NCBI RefSeq assembly: GCF_001956045.1
Contig: NZ_MRTH01000016.1
Coordinates: forward strand, 128,602-192,601
Direction of reading: 5' to 3'
DNA from: Paenibacillus sp. FSL H7-0331
GTDB taxonomy: Bacteria; Bacillota; Bacilli; Paenibacillales; NBRC-103111
DNA: 64,000 nucleotides
In this document: positions 1 through 8,734 of the stretch, in pieces
How the letters are laid out: every line of letters starts with the position of its first letter
Position numbering within the stretch: position 1 is the stretch's first letter
Notes under the pieces: model-generated
The model's database searches: none
What the model was told of the DNA's origin: nothing
Seen by the model: only the letters and a program-made list of their open reading frames with translations
Translations under genes and position numbers: made by a program

Positions 1-956
1 ACGATGCCAACGGGAGAGTCATAAGGAAACGCGATAAACCTGCTGAAAAAGTCGGCATACACAAGCAGTGTCCCTCCAAGCAATGCTGTGAGCGGTGCCA
101 GCACATGAAGTTGATTCCCAACCAAGGCGCGCGCGATATGAGGGACAATCAGGCAAATGAAACCGATCGGTCCGCATATCGCAACTGCAGAGCCGGCCAG
201 TACAATAACAAGCAGCACACTAATAGCACGAATGACCAATACCCGCTGTCCGAGACCCGCCGCTACTTCATCATCCAGCAGCAGCAAGCGGAAGGAAGGC
301 AGCATCAGGCCAAAGACGAGCAATCCGCCGATAAAGAACGGAAGGATCGTGCTGATCTCTTTCCAAGCTGCTTGACTGACAGAGCCGACGAGCCAAAACA
401 TCATACTGTCGGTAGTTTGCTGATTCAATATAATGAGCCCCTCCGTCAGCGAGGAGAGCAGAAAATGGATCGTAATCCCTGCCAGAGCCAAACGGACATA
501 TTGCTTCGAGCCAGTCCCCGCAAGTGTCCAGACGAGAAGTGCTCCGAGTGCGGCCCCGATAAAGCCAAGGTAGACAGAGCCTGTAAGCGAAACATTCTTG
601 ATCACCACCAAACCAAACACAACTGCAATGGCGGCCCCGGCATTGATGCCGAATACGTGGGGAGAGGCCAGCGGGTTTTTGGTTGTGAGCTGGGTCAGCA
701 ATCCGGCCAGTGCCAGTTGAATGCCTACTATGCCTGCTGTTAAAGTGCGCGGCAGGCGCAGCGTCTGAATATAGAGATGATTTTTATCATGTCCTTGATA
801 CGTTAAGGCTTCATACAAGACACGCCATGATATTTGCGCCTGGCCCCATTTGACACTGCAGAGGAATCCAATGACCAGTAACAGAAAGGAAGCAGAAAAA
901 AGAAAGAGCAGAGACCTGGTTCGGTTCTGCTTTTCCAATTGGACCTTGTTTATCAT
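1..956 (-). CDS. FecCD-type ferric-siderophore ABC permease, 3' end cut by window edge
   Basis: Reading the minus strand from ATG at 956 gives about 318 hydrophobic residues that run off the left edge; the family is usually 330-340 aa, so only the last helix or so is missing. FecCD hallmarks are visible: LRLPRTL near residue 54, NPLASPHVFGINAGA in the next helix, and CGPIGFICLIVPHIAR in the second half. It would form the membrane channel that imports an iron-siderophore complex delivered by the lipoprotein encoded just upstream. The start lies one base beyond that gene's stop codon, indicating translational coupling. Transcription is expected to be controlled by the Fur box at 1987-2001. Confidence 0.93.
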   Translation of the reverse strand, partial: MINKVQLEKQNRTRSLLFLFSASFLLLVIGFLCSVKWGQAQISWRVLYEALTYQGHDKNHLYIQTLRLPRTLTAGIVGIQLALAGLLTQLTTKNPLASPHVFGINAGAAIAVVFGLVVIKNVSLTGSVYLGFIGAALGALLVWTLAGTGSKQYVRLALAGITIHFLLSSLTEGLIILNQQTTDSMMFWLVGSVSQAAWKEISTILPFFIGGLLVFGLMLPSFRLLLLDDEVAAGLGQRVLVIRAISVLLVIVLAGSAVAICGPIGFICLIVPHIARALVGNQLHVLAPLTALLGGTLLVYADFFSRFIAFPYDSPVGI

Positions 957-959
957 CGG

Positions 960-1967
960 CTAGGCTCCCAGGTTTTTGAGGATATCCTCGGCGATTTTCT
1001 CGGACCCAAGCAATCCGCGTGATAGTGACCAGTCACGTCTTTCTACAGTAAATACTTTCTTGTTGGCAACGGCATCGATTTGTTTCCACAGCGGGTTGGT
1101 TTCCCATTGATTAACGATCGTTTCTTTCTCGGATGGCAGTAGGAACATGGCTTGCGGATTGGCTTCGACCAGCTGCTCCAGAGTAAGCTGCGGATTAGCT
1201 GCTGTGTTTTTCACCGGATCTGTAAATCCGAGCAGCATCAGGAAGGAGCCGCCAAAAGAGTGGTCCGAATGCGCATAGAAGCCCTTGGAATTCGTAACGG
1301 CTGGCAGTACACGCAGATTGGTGTTGGTCAGCTTCTTTTTTACAGCGTCGATTTTCGTTTGGTGCTCAGCAAGGCGCTTCTTGCCTTCTTCTTCCTTGCC
1401 AAGTGCTTTTGCGATAATTGCATAGTTTTTGAGCATTTGATTATAGTCTGCTTGCGAATCGTCCAGAACGAGCAAAGGAGCGATTGCTTTTAATTGAGGA
1501 ATTGCATTTTTGTGCTTATTCAGATCTGCAATAATCAGGTCCGGCTGCAGTGAGCTGATCAATTCGATATTCGGCTCGTAGCGGGAACCTACCGATGTAT
1601 AGTTCTTCAATTGGCTTTTGACGCTATCCATGAACAGGTCTGGGCTGGAATCGTCAGCAACCCCAATCGGTAAGGTCCCTAAGGTAACCAGTGCATCCGT
1701 GAAGCTGAAATCCATTGTGACGATTTTTACAGGTTTTTTGGCAAGCTCGACCGTTCCTTGTGCATCCTGAACGGTGATTTTACCCTCTGTACCTGCTGTC
1801 GGTGCTGGTGTTGCTGTTGTAGATGCTGCCGGTGCTGCCGGTGCCGAGTTGGATTGTGGCGCTGCCCCGGATGGATTCGTAGTCGAGGTTCCGCAAGCGG
1901 CAAGGCTTAATGCGGTAAATAAGCTCACCAGTGCAATACTGAGTGGGCGTTTCATCCAAAGATTCAT
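960..1967 (-). CDS. Iron-siderophore ABC transporter substrate-binding lipoprotein (FecB/FhuD-like)
   Basis: A 335-aa periplasmic-binding protein of the FecB/PF01497 type. It starts MNLWMKRPLSIALVSL, has a lipobox LSLAACG, then an Ala/Pro/Thr linker to about residue 70. The binding domain shows VKIVTMDFSFTDALVTLG and a PDLIIADLNKH motif typical of the class. ATG 1967 was chosen over an in-frame start 69 bases upstream because AGGAGG sits 8 bases before it and the longer form would run through the Fur box. Lipid-anchored outside the membrane, it captures ferric siderophore for the permease at 1-956. It lies downstream of an AraC gene on the same strand, the usual Bacillota siderophore layout. 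Confidence 0.94.
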   Translation of the reverse strand: MNLWMKRPLSIALVSLFTALSLAACGTSTTNPSGAAPQSNSAPAAPAASTTATPAPTAGTEGKITVQDAQGTVELAKKPVKIVTMDFSFTDALVTLGTLPIGVADDSSPDLFMDSVKSQLKNYTSVGSRYEPNIELISSLQPDLIIADLNKHKNAIPQLKAIAPLLVLDDSQADYNQMLKNYAIIAKALGKEEEGKKRLAEHQTKIDAVKKKLTNTNLRVLPAVTNSKGFYAHSDHSFGGSFLMLLGFTDPVKNTAANPQLTLEQLVEANPQAMFLLPSEKETIVNQWETNPLWKQIDAVANKKVFTVERRDWSLSRGLLGSEKIAEDILKNLGA

Positions 1968-1986
1968 CTGTATGTCCTCCTGAAAA

Positions 1987-2001
1987 TGATTATTATTATC
2001 A
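1987..2001 (-). promoter_or_regulatory. Fur box upstream of siderophore uptake genes
   Basis: TGATTATTATTATCA matches the 7-1-7 Fur core TGATAATnATTATCA (read on either strand) with one mismatch. It lies 20 bases upstream of the ribosome binding site of the binding protein. This fits iron-responsive repression of the lipoprotein and permease genes. Confidence 0.85.
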
Positions 2002-2060
2002 TTTGGATTATAGCCGATTCCTTTTGAAAGTAACATATCTAATCATTAGATTGGACATGT

Positions 2061-2888
2061 CTAATCTTTAGATGTTCGATCCGTATTTTTGGGAGCATGG
2101 TTTTGTTGAAAGATGGAGGGAGAGGCTCCGGTTATCTTTTTGAACACCCTACTAAAATGAAAATAATCCACGTAACCTACTTTTTGCGCAATTTCTTTGG
2201 CGAGCAGGTCGGTTTGCTGGAATAGGAGCTTGGCTTTTTCAATACGCAGATTGTTGACATACGTCATTAAGGTTTCACCGGTATGTTTTTTGAACAGCAC
2301 GGTGTAATGGCCTTCGCTCATACCTGCGCGACGCGATAGCATAGGGAGTGTAAGCTTTAGCATGTAATGCTCATTGATATAAGAGAGTGTCTCCTCGATC
2401 GAATTCACAGAGGACTTTAACTCCTCTCGCATCCGCGATTCGTATAAATAAATGAACAGGATTCGCTCCATCATCAAACGTTTTCGAAACTGCTGTGCCG
2501 CCTCTTCATCTACGGAATGGGTGTCGATCTCGTACATGGTGCGCAGCAATTCTTCGATCATATAATGGATTTTAATTTCACTGATCGTATGGAGTGGCCC
2601 ATAGAGAGTCCATGTGCTGGTCTCCGGTAGCACGCGATAGGTGATGACTACGTAATCGACCTCTTTGGTTTTGGGGACTTGGATGAAATAGGGACCATAG
2701 TCCGGATGACAAGCAAAGCCCTGCGTACAAACGGTAGGCTCCTGATCTTTGGCAGCGATGAGAAGATGGCCGCGTTGGACGATGATTAACTGATGGCTTC
2801 CCCCGGTAGTGACAAGGGTTTGGGAGCTGTGACTCGGAGTGATCTCGTCGAGCGTAGGTATGATGTGAACAAGCTGTTGGAAGTACAT
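2061..2888 (-). CDS. AraC-family regulator of siderophore uptake
   Basis: A 275-aa protein with an N-terminal cupin-like sensing half (residues 1-165) and a C-terminal double helix-turn-helix. The latter shows LTLPMLSRRAGMSEGHYTVLFKKH and the second-helix pattern AKEIAQKVGYVDYFHFSRVFKKITG. ATG 2888 is preferred to an in-frame ATG at 2975 because GAAGG precedes it and the family starts near MYFQQL; the upstream form has no ribosome binding site. Position directly before a Fur-controlled siderophore receptor parallels Btr of Bacillus subtilis, so it probably activates uptake when the siderophore is sensed. It lacks the binding-protein fusion domain found in Btr itself. Confidence 0.88.
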   Translation of the reverse strand: MYFQQLVHIIPTLDEITPSHSSQTLVTTGGSHQLIIVQRGHLLIAAKDQEPTVCTQGFACHPDYGPYFIQVPKTKEVDYVVITYRVLPETSTWTLYGPLHTISEIKIHYMIEELLRTMYEIDTHSVDEEAAQQFRKRLMMERILFIYLYESRMREELKSSVNSIEETLSYINEHYMLKLTLPMLSRRAGMSEGHYTVLFKKHTGETLMTYVNNLRIEKAKLLFQQTDLLAKEIAQKVGYVDYFHFSRVFKKITGASPSIFQQNHAPKNTDRTSKD

Positions 2889-3018
2889 GGCGAATCGGCC
2901 TTCTTTGCATGTTGATGGATAACCGGAATATAAGCATATCGAGATTTCGGTAGGTATTGTCGTATTCCCATACAATAGGCTGAGCGGCGGGTTCCATTAT
3001 GTCTTGTCCGAGGCAATG

Positions 3019-3045
3019 GACAGCGTGGCCGTGGGCAACGCTGTC
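3019..3045 (-). terminator. Hairpin after the flavin oxidoreductase gene
   Basis: Perfect 8-bp arms GACAGCGT and ACGCTGTC around an 11-base GC-rich loop lie 60 bases past the stop of the minus-strand gene ending at 3106. There is no clear U-tract, so termination is only a likely role. Confidence 0.35.
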
Positions 3046-3105
3046 ACCTCGAGGGACACCCTTTCCTTATATGCTTGCTGCATAGGATGGAAGATGAGGG
3101 TTGAA

Positions 3106-4122
3106 TTAAGCGTGATCTCCGGCTTTCACGAGCTCTGCCAAATATTGATAAGAACGTAAACGGGCCTTATGCTCATAGATTTGTGCGCTCACAATGATTT
3201 CGTCGGCTCCTGTATCCTGCAGGACCTGCTGAAGCTTCTCCTGAACCGTTGCTTTATTACCCGTAATCGTATAGCTCAGCTGCTTGCGGATATGGGCCTC
3301 TTCCTGAAGATTCCACAGTGCATCCATACTGTCGACAGGCGGATTAAGCGGGCCTGTACGACCACGAATGAGGTTAAGGAATTGCTGCTCCTGGGAGGTT
3401 GCCAGCTTGCGGGCTTCTGCGTCGGTATCGGCAGCAATAATGTTCAGGCCGATCATGGCATAAGGCTTGTCCAGCGACTCTGAAGGACGGAAGCTGCTGC
3501 GGTACAGATCCAGTGCGGGCAGCAAATAATCGGGAGCAAAATGGCTCGCAAAGGCGAAGGGCAGACCAAGATGTCCGGCGAGCTGCGCGCTGAAGCCGCT
3601 TGAGCCTAACAGCCAGATCGGGATGCTGAGCCCCTCGCCTGGAATGGCCCTTACCCCAACGGGCCGTGCCTCCGGTGTATTATCCAGAAAAGCGCGAAGC
3701 TCGCTAAGCAGCTCGGGGAAATCATTACCGTCGCTGCCCAAGCCGCGACGCAGCGCTCTTGCAGCGGGCTGGTCCGAGCCCGGAGCTCTGCCGAGTCCAA
3801 GATCAATGCGACCGGGATACATCGATTCCAGCGTACCGAACTGCTCGGCAATGACCAACGGAGCATGATTAGGCAGCATGATGCCGCCTGACCCGACGCG
3901 TATCTTTTGGGTGCCTGAAGCAACATAACCAATAACGAGCGAAGTTGCAGAGCTGGCAATCCCCGGCATATTGTGATGCTCAGCAAGCCAGTAGCGGTGA
4001 TAACCCCACTGCTCGGCATGGCGTGCGAGATCAAGGGTGTTTCTAAAGGAATCTGCCGCTGTGCCGCCCACAACAATAGGGGCTAGATCCAGCACAGAAA
4101 TCGGGATATCTCGAGTAAGCAT
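3106..4122 (-). CDS. Luciferase-like (LLM class) flavin-dependent oxidoreductase
   Basis: A 338-aa bacterial-luciferase-like TIM barrel of the group often annotated MsnO8/YhbW. Seen directly: [12 protein letters not shown] at the N-terminus, [22 protein letters not shown] at residues 39-60, [25 protein letters not shown], and [15 protein letters not shown]. These are the conserved flavin-site and barrel motifs of the family. It probably uses reduced FMN and oxygen; the substrate cannot be told. AGGAGG lies 10 bases before the ATG. It stands alone, with no reductase partner nearby. Confidence 0.93.
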   Translation of the reverse strand: MLTRDIPISVLDLAPIVVGGTAADSFRNTLDLARHAEQWGYHRYWLAEHHNMPGIASSATSLVIGYVASGTQKIRVGSGGIMLPNHAPLVIAEQFGTLESMYPGRIDLGLGRAPGSDQPAARALRRGLGSDGNDFPELLSELRAFLDNTPEARPVGVRAIPGEGLSIPIWLLGSSGFSAQLAGHLGLPFAFASHFAPDYLLPALDLYRSSFRPSESLDKPYAMIGLNIIAADTDAEARKLATSQEQQFLNLIRGRTGPLNPPVDSMDALWNLQEEAHIRKQLSYTITGNKATVQEKLQQVLQDTGADEIIVSAQIYEHKARLRSYQYLAELVKAGDHA

Positions 4123-4281
4123 CGTATAGTTGCCTCCTGTCAGTTACATCGATATACAAAGCTGCTGTGACCATCCAAAGACTTCGTCACAGGCTACTAC
4201 TAAACGCAGTATCTCTATGTATTATATAAAAAATGCATCGAATAAAACAGGCCGCTCTCAAACAGGGGGCTCAGAGCCTGA

Positions 4282-6570
4282 TTATCTGTGATCTAAGCTT
4301 TCTGCATCAGCCTCTAGCACTTTATTTTTCCGGTATTCCCCTGGCGGCATACCAATCATCTTCTTGAACATTCGGATAAAAGAGGTGACGTTACGGTAAC
4401 CGATCAGGACGCTGATCTCCTGTACGCTGAGAGCATTATCGGACAGCAGCTCCTTCGCCTTGTTGATGCGAATAGCATTAATGTGATCGCTGAAGTTGGC
4501 TCCTGTTTTTTCCTTAATATAAACGGACAGGTAGCCTACAGAAATGTTTAATTTGTCGGCAAGCTGGTCGAGCGATACATCGTCCGCGAACCGGTTCTCA
4601 ATGTAATCCATGACGTAAGAAATGGTGGGGTCCTGTTCGTCCTTTCTGGATCGGATGACGGCTGCGCTGGTTTGAAACAGCTCCGCATAAAATTGCTTAA
4701 ACTGGTCAAGCGTGTAGCATTCCTCCATGAGCGCCAACTGCTGCTGGTGATAAGAGGAACCATTCACATCGATTCCATAAGGCTCTAACAACTTCACGAC
4801 CCTGGCAACGACCCCCTCGGCAAGCTGCCTCAATTGCTGAACGCTCACTCCTCTTTTGTCCAGCTGATAGAGCATTCGGTTCATAAACGTTATGCAGTTA
4901 AGATCATTGCCTGCTTGCAGGTTGGCGTACAGCTCCTGCTCCTGCGGCACAGTGAATACCAGCTGGGTAGGCGTGCTGCTGCGTTCCCGAATCACCTGAC
5001 TTTCATCCACGGGCCTTGCCAACTGGACCATGTCCAGCACCTCGCGATAAGCTTCATTGAATTGGGACGATTGCTCATATGCCGAGCTGATGGCAATTGT
5101 CACAAGGAAATAGGCTTTGTCACGGTCTAATATCGTCTTCAGCATCATGAGTGCGCGGTCCAGCTCATTTCTTACATCTGTACCGCAGATCAATGACAGT
5201 ATTTGATTGTTCTCCATTTGAAACGTCTGTGAAGAAGGAAAACGCTCGGAGAAGAGGACCTTAATATACTCCTGGATGTAGTAGGCCATACGGTCTGTTT
5301 TCATTTCACTGTCCTCTACGGAGCGCGCCTTGAAATGAAGCTGAAACAGTACGATGATGAAGGGCTCATCCATTTCGGCGATATCCTTCCAGTCATTGAT
5401 GTCAGAGGTTATCGCCTTCAGCTTGTTGATGTAGCCAAAGCTGGTCAGGAGTGATCGTTTGTCCACCAGCTCTTGGTGAACCGCATCTTTCTCGTCCAGT
5501 AATTGGCGGATGTTTTGGTGAATCAGATCGAATTCATGAATGGCGCTCTCCAGCTTGACGGGGTCACGACGTAGAATCGAGTTGACCATCTGCTTGACCG
5601 GCTGATTGAGCTTGCGGCTGAAAAATACGGAAGTAAGCAATCCGATTATAATGGACACCGCAAATATCAGAACCAGCGTCCAGCTGGCATTCTTTACTTT
5701 GGAAGCAATATTGGAATAAGGTACGGCCGTCACATAGGTGAGAGGCGAGCCTTCTTTTTTCTCAAAGAAGAAGTAATAATCTCCGGACAAGCCGTATTCT
5801 TTTCCATCAAGGAAAGTAGGAATATCGCTTGCAGACAGCTCCCCTGGAGAGCTATACAGCAGCGATCCATCCTCTTGCACAATCATGAACTGCCGATTAT
5901 CCTCTGTGCCATAGAAGGCTTCCTTCATCAAACGGGCGTCCAGTAACGCAATCACCTGATAGTTGGATGATGGCATACGGAACGAGAAGGGTATGAGCTG
6001 AGCCTTTACTGAAGAATTCAGATTGGTTACGGTAAACGTTTTTTCCGGATGCAGCACATAATTGCTGGTCCGGTAAAATTGATTCTTCCAGAAAAGTGAG
6101 GGATAGTCGTTGCTTACATAAAACTGTGAAAACATCATATCCGCATGGACGCTGCCTTCTTTTTCAATAACAAGGGAGCGGGAATTGAAATAGATCAGCA
6201 GATTATTAAGATAAAACATCGGATTGTAAGCCTGAGTACGGAGAACCTTCAGTGGATCCGTTGCTGTCCAGAACTCGACGTCCGCTTCGCTCTTCTTCAT
6301 CAACTGGCGGTTAAACGCGACAGTGGCTTCATTCATGTACATATCAAATAAGAGAGTCTTGATCCGTTCAAAGTGAGTCTGGTAACGTTCTGACGTATTT
6401 TTCAGCATTAAGCGGTTATATTGGATGATTTCATTTTGTACGATATTGCTGAACAAATGAACGGATAACAGGTTAAACCCGGAAAACAGAACAATGATGA
6501 CTAGAAAGCTGGAAAAAATTTTGACAATTAGCTTTTGTCGGTTCAGGCTTACCCATTTCAAGCGCAGCAT
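4282..6570 (-). CDS. Membrane-bound AraC-family sensor regulator (dCACHE-type)
   Basis: A 762-aa one-component regulator. TM1 spans about residues 13-35 (IVKIFSSFLVIIVLFSGF), an extracellular CACHE-like sensing region follows to about 290, and TM2 is near 294-315 (WTLVLIFAVSIIIGLL). Then come a cytoplasmic linker and a C-terminal AraC HTH (LADKLNISVGYLSVYIKEKTG; IGYRNVTSFIRMFKKMIGMPPGEYR). Such proteins in Paenibacillus sit next to sugar ABC operons and activate them on sensing an extracellular ligand. It is divergent from the permease operon starting at 6776. ATG 6570 is only one base from AAGGAGC, so the TTG at 6561 may be the true start. Confidence 0.92.
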   Translation of the reverse strand: MLRLKWVSLNRQKLIVKIFSSFLVIIVLFSGFNLLSVHLFSNIVQNEIIQYNRLMLKNTSERYQTHFERIKTLLFDMYMNEATVAFNRQLMKKSEADVEFWTATDPLKVLRTQAYNPMFYLNNLLIYFNSRSLVIEKEGSVHADMMFSQFYVSNDYPSLFWKNQFYRTSNYVLHPEKTFTVTNLNSSVKAQLIPFSFRMPSSNYQVIALLDARLMKEAFYGTEDNRQFMIVQEDGSLLYSSPGELSASDIPTFLDGKEYGLSGDYYFFFEKKEGSPLTYVTAVPYSNIASKVKNASWTLVLIFAVSIIIGLLTSVFFSRKLNQPVKQMVNSILRRDPVKLESAIHEFDLIHQNIRQLLDEKDAVHQELVDKRSLLTSFGYINKLKAITSDINDWKDIAEMDEPFIIVLFQLHFKARSVEDSEMKTDRMAYYIQEYIKVLFSERFPSSQTFQMENNQILSLICGTDVRNELDRALMMLKTILDRDKAYFLVTIAISSAYEQSSQFNEAYREVLDMVQLARPVDESQVIRERSSTPTQLVFTVPQEQELYANLQAGNDLNCITFMNRMLYQLDKRGVSVQQLRQLAEGVVARVVKLLEPYGIDVNGSSYHQQQLALMEECYTLDQFKQFYAELFQTSAAVIRSRKDEQDPTISYVMDYIENRFADDVSLDQLADKLNISVGYLSVYIKEKTGANFSDHINAIRINKAKELLSDNALSVQEISVLIGYRNVTSFIRMFKKMIGMPPGEYRKNKVLEADAESLDHR

Positions 6571-6775
6571 GCTCCTTTTGTCTTGTTAGTCTTATTGTTG
6601 GTACAGTTTCTTCATTATACCTTATAACGCATTTTGTAGAACCTGACTCTTTTTTATAAAGTTATCATTTTATCATCGACATCATGAGTTGAAAGGTAAC
6701 AAAAAAATTGTAAATTTGATTCCTCGCAGCCCTCTGCTATGATCCGGGAAGAACAAGTAGAAAGCAGGTGGGGAT

Positions 6776-7741
6776 TTGTCGAAGCAATCTTCGATATCAG
6801 CAGTAGGAACAGCAAAGGCTGTATACAAACCGAAGCGTCTGGCAATCAGGAGACAAATACGAAAAAACTGGGATCTGTATTTGCTCATATTGCCTGTGAT
6901 CGCCTTCTTTATTATTTTTGAGTATATCCCGATGTATGGCGTACAAATTGCATTCAAAAATTTTATCGCAACCAAAGGTATTTGGGGCAGTCCATGGGTC
7001 GGGTTCAATCATTTTGAACGTTTTTTCAACAGCTATTATTTTTGGCGGCTGCTCAAGAATACGCTCGGCATTGGACTGTACCAGCTGCTTGTCGGTTTTC
7101 CGGTACCGATTATTCTAGCTCTTCTCATTAATGAGGTGCGCTCCAAGAAGTTCAGCCGTTTCGTTCAAACCGTGACATACGCACCGCATTTCTTGTCTAC
7201 GATCGTGATGGTGGGAATCATCTTCATTTTCCTGTCACCGCAAACGGGTTTATTGAACAAAGTGGTGGTATGGTTCCTTGGAGAGCCCATCGAGTTTCTG
7301 ACAGAGCCGGCTTGGTTCAAAAGCATTTATGTGTTATCCGGTGTATGGCAGCAGATGGGGTGGAGCTCCATTATTTATCTCGCCGCGCTGACCGGCATAG
7401 ATCCACAGCTTCACGAAGCAGCAAGGGTGGATGGGGCAAGTCGGTGGCAGCGTGTGTGGCATATCAATCTGCCTGGTATCATGCCGACCATTACGATTTT
7501 GCTCATTCTGAACATGGGTTCTTTGCTCGGTGTAGGCTTCGAAAAAGTGTTTCTGATGCAGAATTCTCTTAATATCGCCGCATCTGATATCATTTCCACC
7601 CATGTATATCACAAAGGGATTATTGATGGGCAGTATAGCTATTCGGCTGCTGTTGGACTGTTCAATTCCGTGGTTAATTTCATTCTGCTAGTATTTGTAA
7701 ATCGCATGGCCCGCAAAGTGAACGGAACAAGCTTATGGTAA
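6776..7741 (+). CDS. Oligosaccharide ABC transporter permease, LplB-type
   Basis: A 321-aa membrane permease with a basic N-terminal tail, then DLYLLILPVIAFFIIFEYIPMYG and GIQIAF-type motifs of the LplB group. The ATPase-contact EAA loop is EAARVDGASRWQRVWHINLPG near residue 215. The start is TTG, with AGGTGGGGA ending just before it. First gene of an operon with a second permease, a lipoprotein and an MBL-fold protein. No ATPase is encoded in the operon. The divergent AraC sensor is the likely regulator. Substrate unknown. Confidence 0.93.
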   Translation: MSKQSSISAVGTAKAVYKPKRLAIRRQIRKNWDLYLLILPVIAFFIIFEYIPMYGVQIAFKNFIATKGIWGSPWVGFNHFERFFNSYYFWRLLKNTLGIGLYQLLVGFPVPIILALLINEVRSKKFSRFVQTVTYAPHFLSTIVMVGIIFIFLSPQTGLLNKVVVWFLGEPIEFLTEPAWFKSIYVLSGVWQQMGWSSIIYLAALTGIDPQLHEAARVDGASRWQRVWHINLPGIMPTITILLILNMGSLLGVGFEKVFLMQNSLNIAASDIISTHVYHKGIIDGQYSYSAAVGLFNSVVNFILLVFVNRMARKVNGTSLW

Positions 7742-7767
7742 GAGCTATAACGACTGGGAGGTTACCC

Positions 7768-8652
7768 ATGAATCATCAAAGCACCAGTGAACAAATATTC
7801 GATTGGATCGTTAATGCTATATTGGCGATCATATGCATCCTGGTTTTGTACCCGCTGCTCTTCGTTCTTGTCGCCTCCTTTAGCAGCCCCGAGGCGGTTA
7901 TGAGAGGAGAGGTATGGCTGTGGCCCACAAACATTACCTGGATCGGTTATTTGCGAATATTTCAAAACATTGAAATGCTGACTGGTTATGTTAACACGAT
8001 TGTGTATACGGTCGTTGGTACCGCCATCAATCTGATCATGTCCGTCGCTGCGGCCTATCCACTTTCACGCAAAGACTTTTACGGCCGTAATGTGATCGCG
8101 GCGATGATGGTATTTACAATGTTTTTTAGCGGGGGGATGGTTCCGACCTACCTGCTGGTAAAAAATTTAGGCATGCTGAATTCCATGTGGGCGCTCCTTA
8201 TTCCTGGAGCCGTTTCCGTGTACAACATCTTGATTATGCGCACGTTTTTTGCAAATGGCATTCCCTATGAGATGCAGGAGGCCGCTTCGATTGATGGTTG
8301 CTCGAATATGACTACGCTGATGCGGATTGTACTTCCATTGTCCATGCCGATCATAGCAGTCATGATTTTGTTCTACAGTGTCGGTCATTGGAACGCTTAT
8401 TTTAGTGCCCTTATTTATTTGACGGATCGCGATAAATATCCGCTGCAGCTATTTTTACGTGAAATATTAATTCAGGGGCAAATGCAGGAGATGTTGGGCA
8501 TCGGTGATGACACTCAGGGCCAAATCGTTCTGGAAGGCGAAGCGATCAAGTACGCTGTCGTCATCGTAGCCAACCTGCCGGTACTGCTGCTGTATCCGTT
8601 TCTGCAAAAATATTTTACCAAAGGTGTCATGATCGGAGCGGTCAAAGGTTGA
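7768..8652 (+). CDS. Carbohydrate ABC transporter permease, LplC/YtcP-type
   Basis: A 294-aa permease pairing with the upstream LplB-type protein. It has six predicted helices, the EAA loop EAASIDGCSNMTTLMRIVLPLS and the typical C-terminus LQKYFTKGVMIGAVKG. ATG 7768 was chosen because GGGAGG lies 7 bases upstream; an earlier in-frame start overlapping the previous gene has no ribosome binding site. The family imports oligosaccharides from the lipoprotein receptor encoded next. Confidence 0.94.
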   Translation: MNHQSTSEQIFDWIVNAILAIICILVLYPLLFVLVASFSSPEAVMRGEVWLWPTNITWIGYLRIFQNIEMLTGYVNTIVYTVVGTAINLIMSVAAAYPLSRKDFYGRNVIAAMMVFTMFFSGGMVPTYLLVKNLGMLNSMWALLIPGAVSVYNILIMRTFFANGIPYEMQEAASIDGCSNMTTLMRIVLPLSMPIIAVMILFYSVGHWNAYFSALIYLTDRDKYPLQLFLREILIQGQMQEMLGIGDDTQGQIVLEGEAIKYAVVIVANLPVLLLYPFLQKYFTKGVMIGAVKG

Positions 8653-8734
8653 TAGGGATTAGCTATTAAGGGATGACACCCTTTTAGTCTATAGATACAA
8701 TAAGAAAGCAGAATAAGGGAGGAAAATTCATCAT

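Noticed and set aside
105..743. Long plus-strand open frame at the left edge
   Set aside because: It is opposite a clear FecCD permease on the minus strand; its composition is polar and unlike any family.
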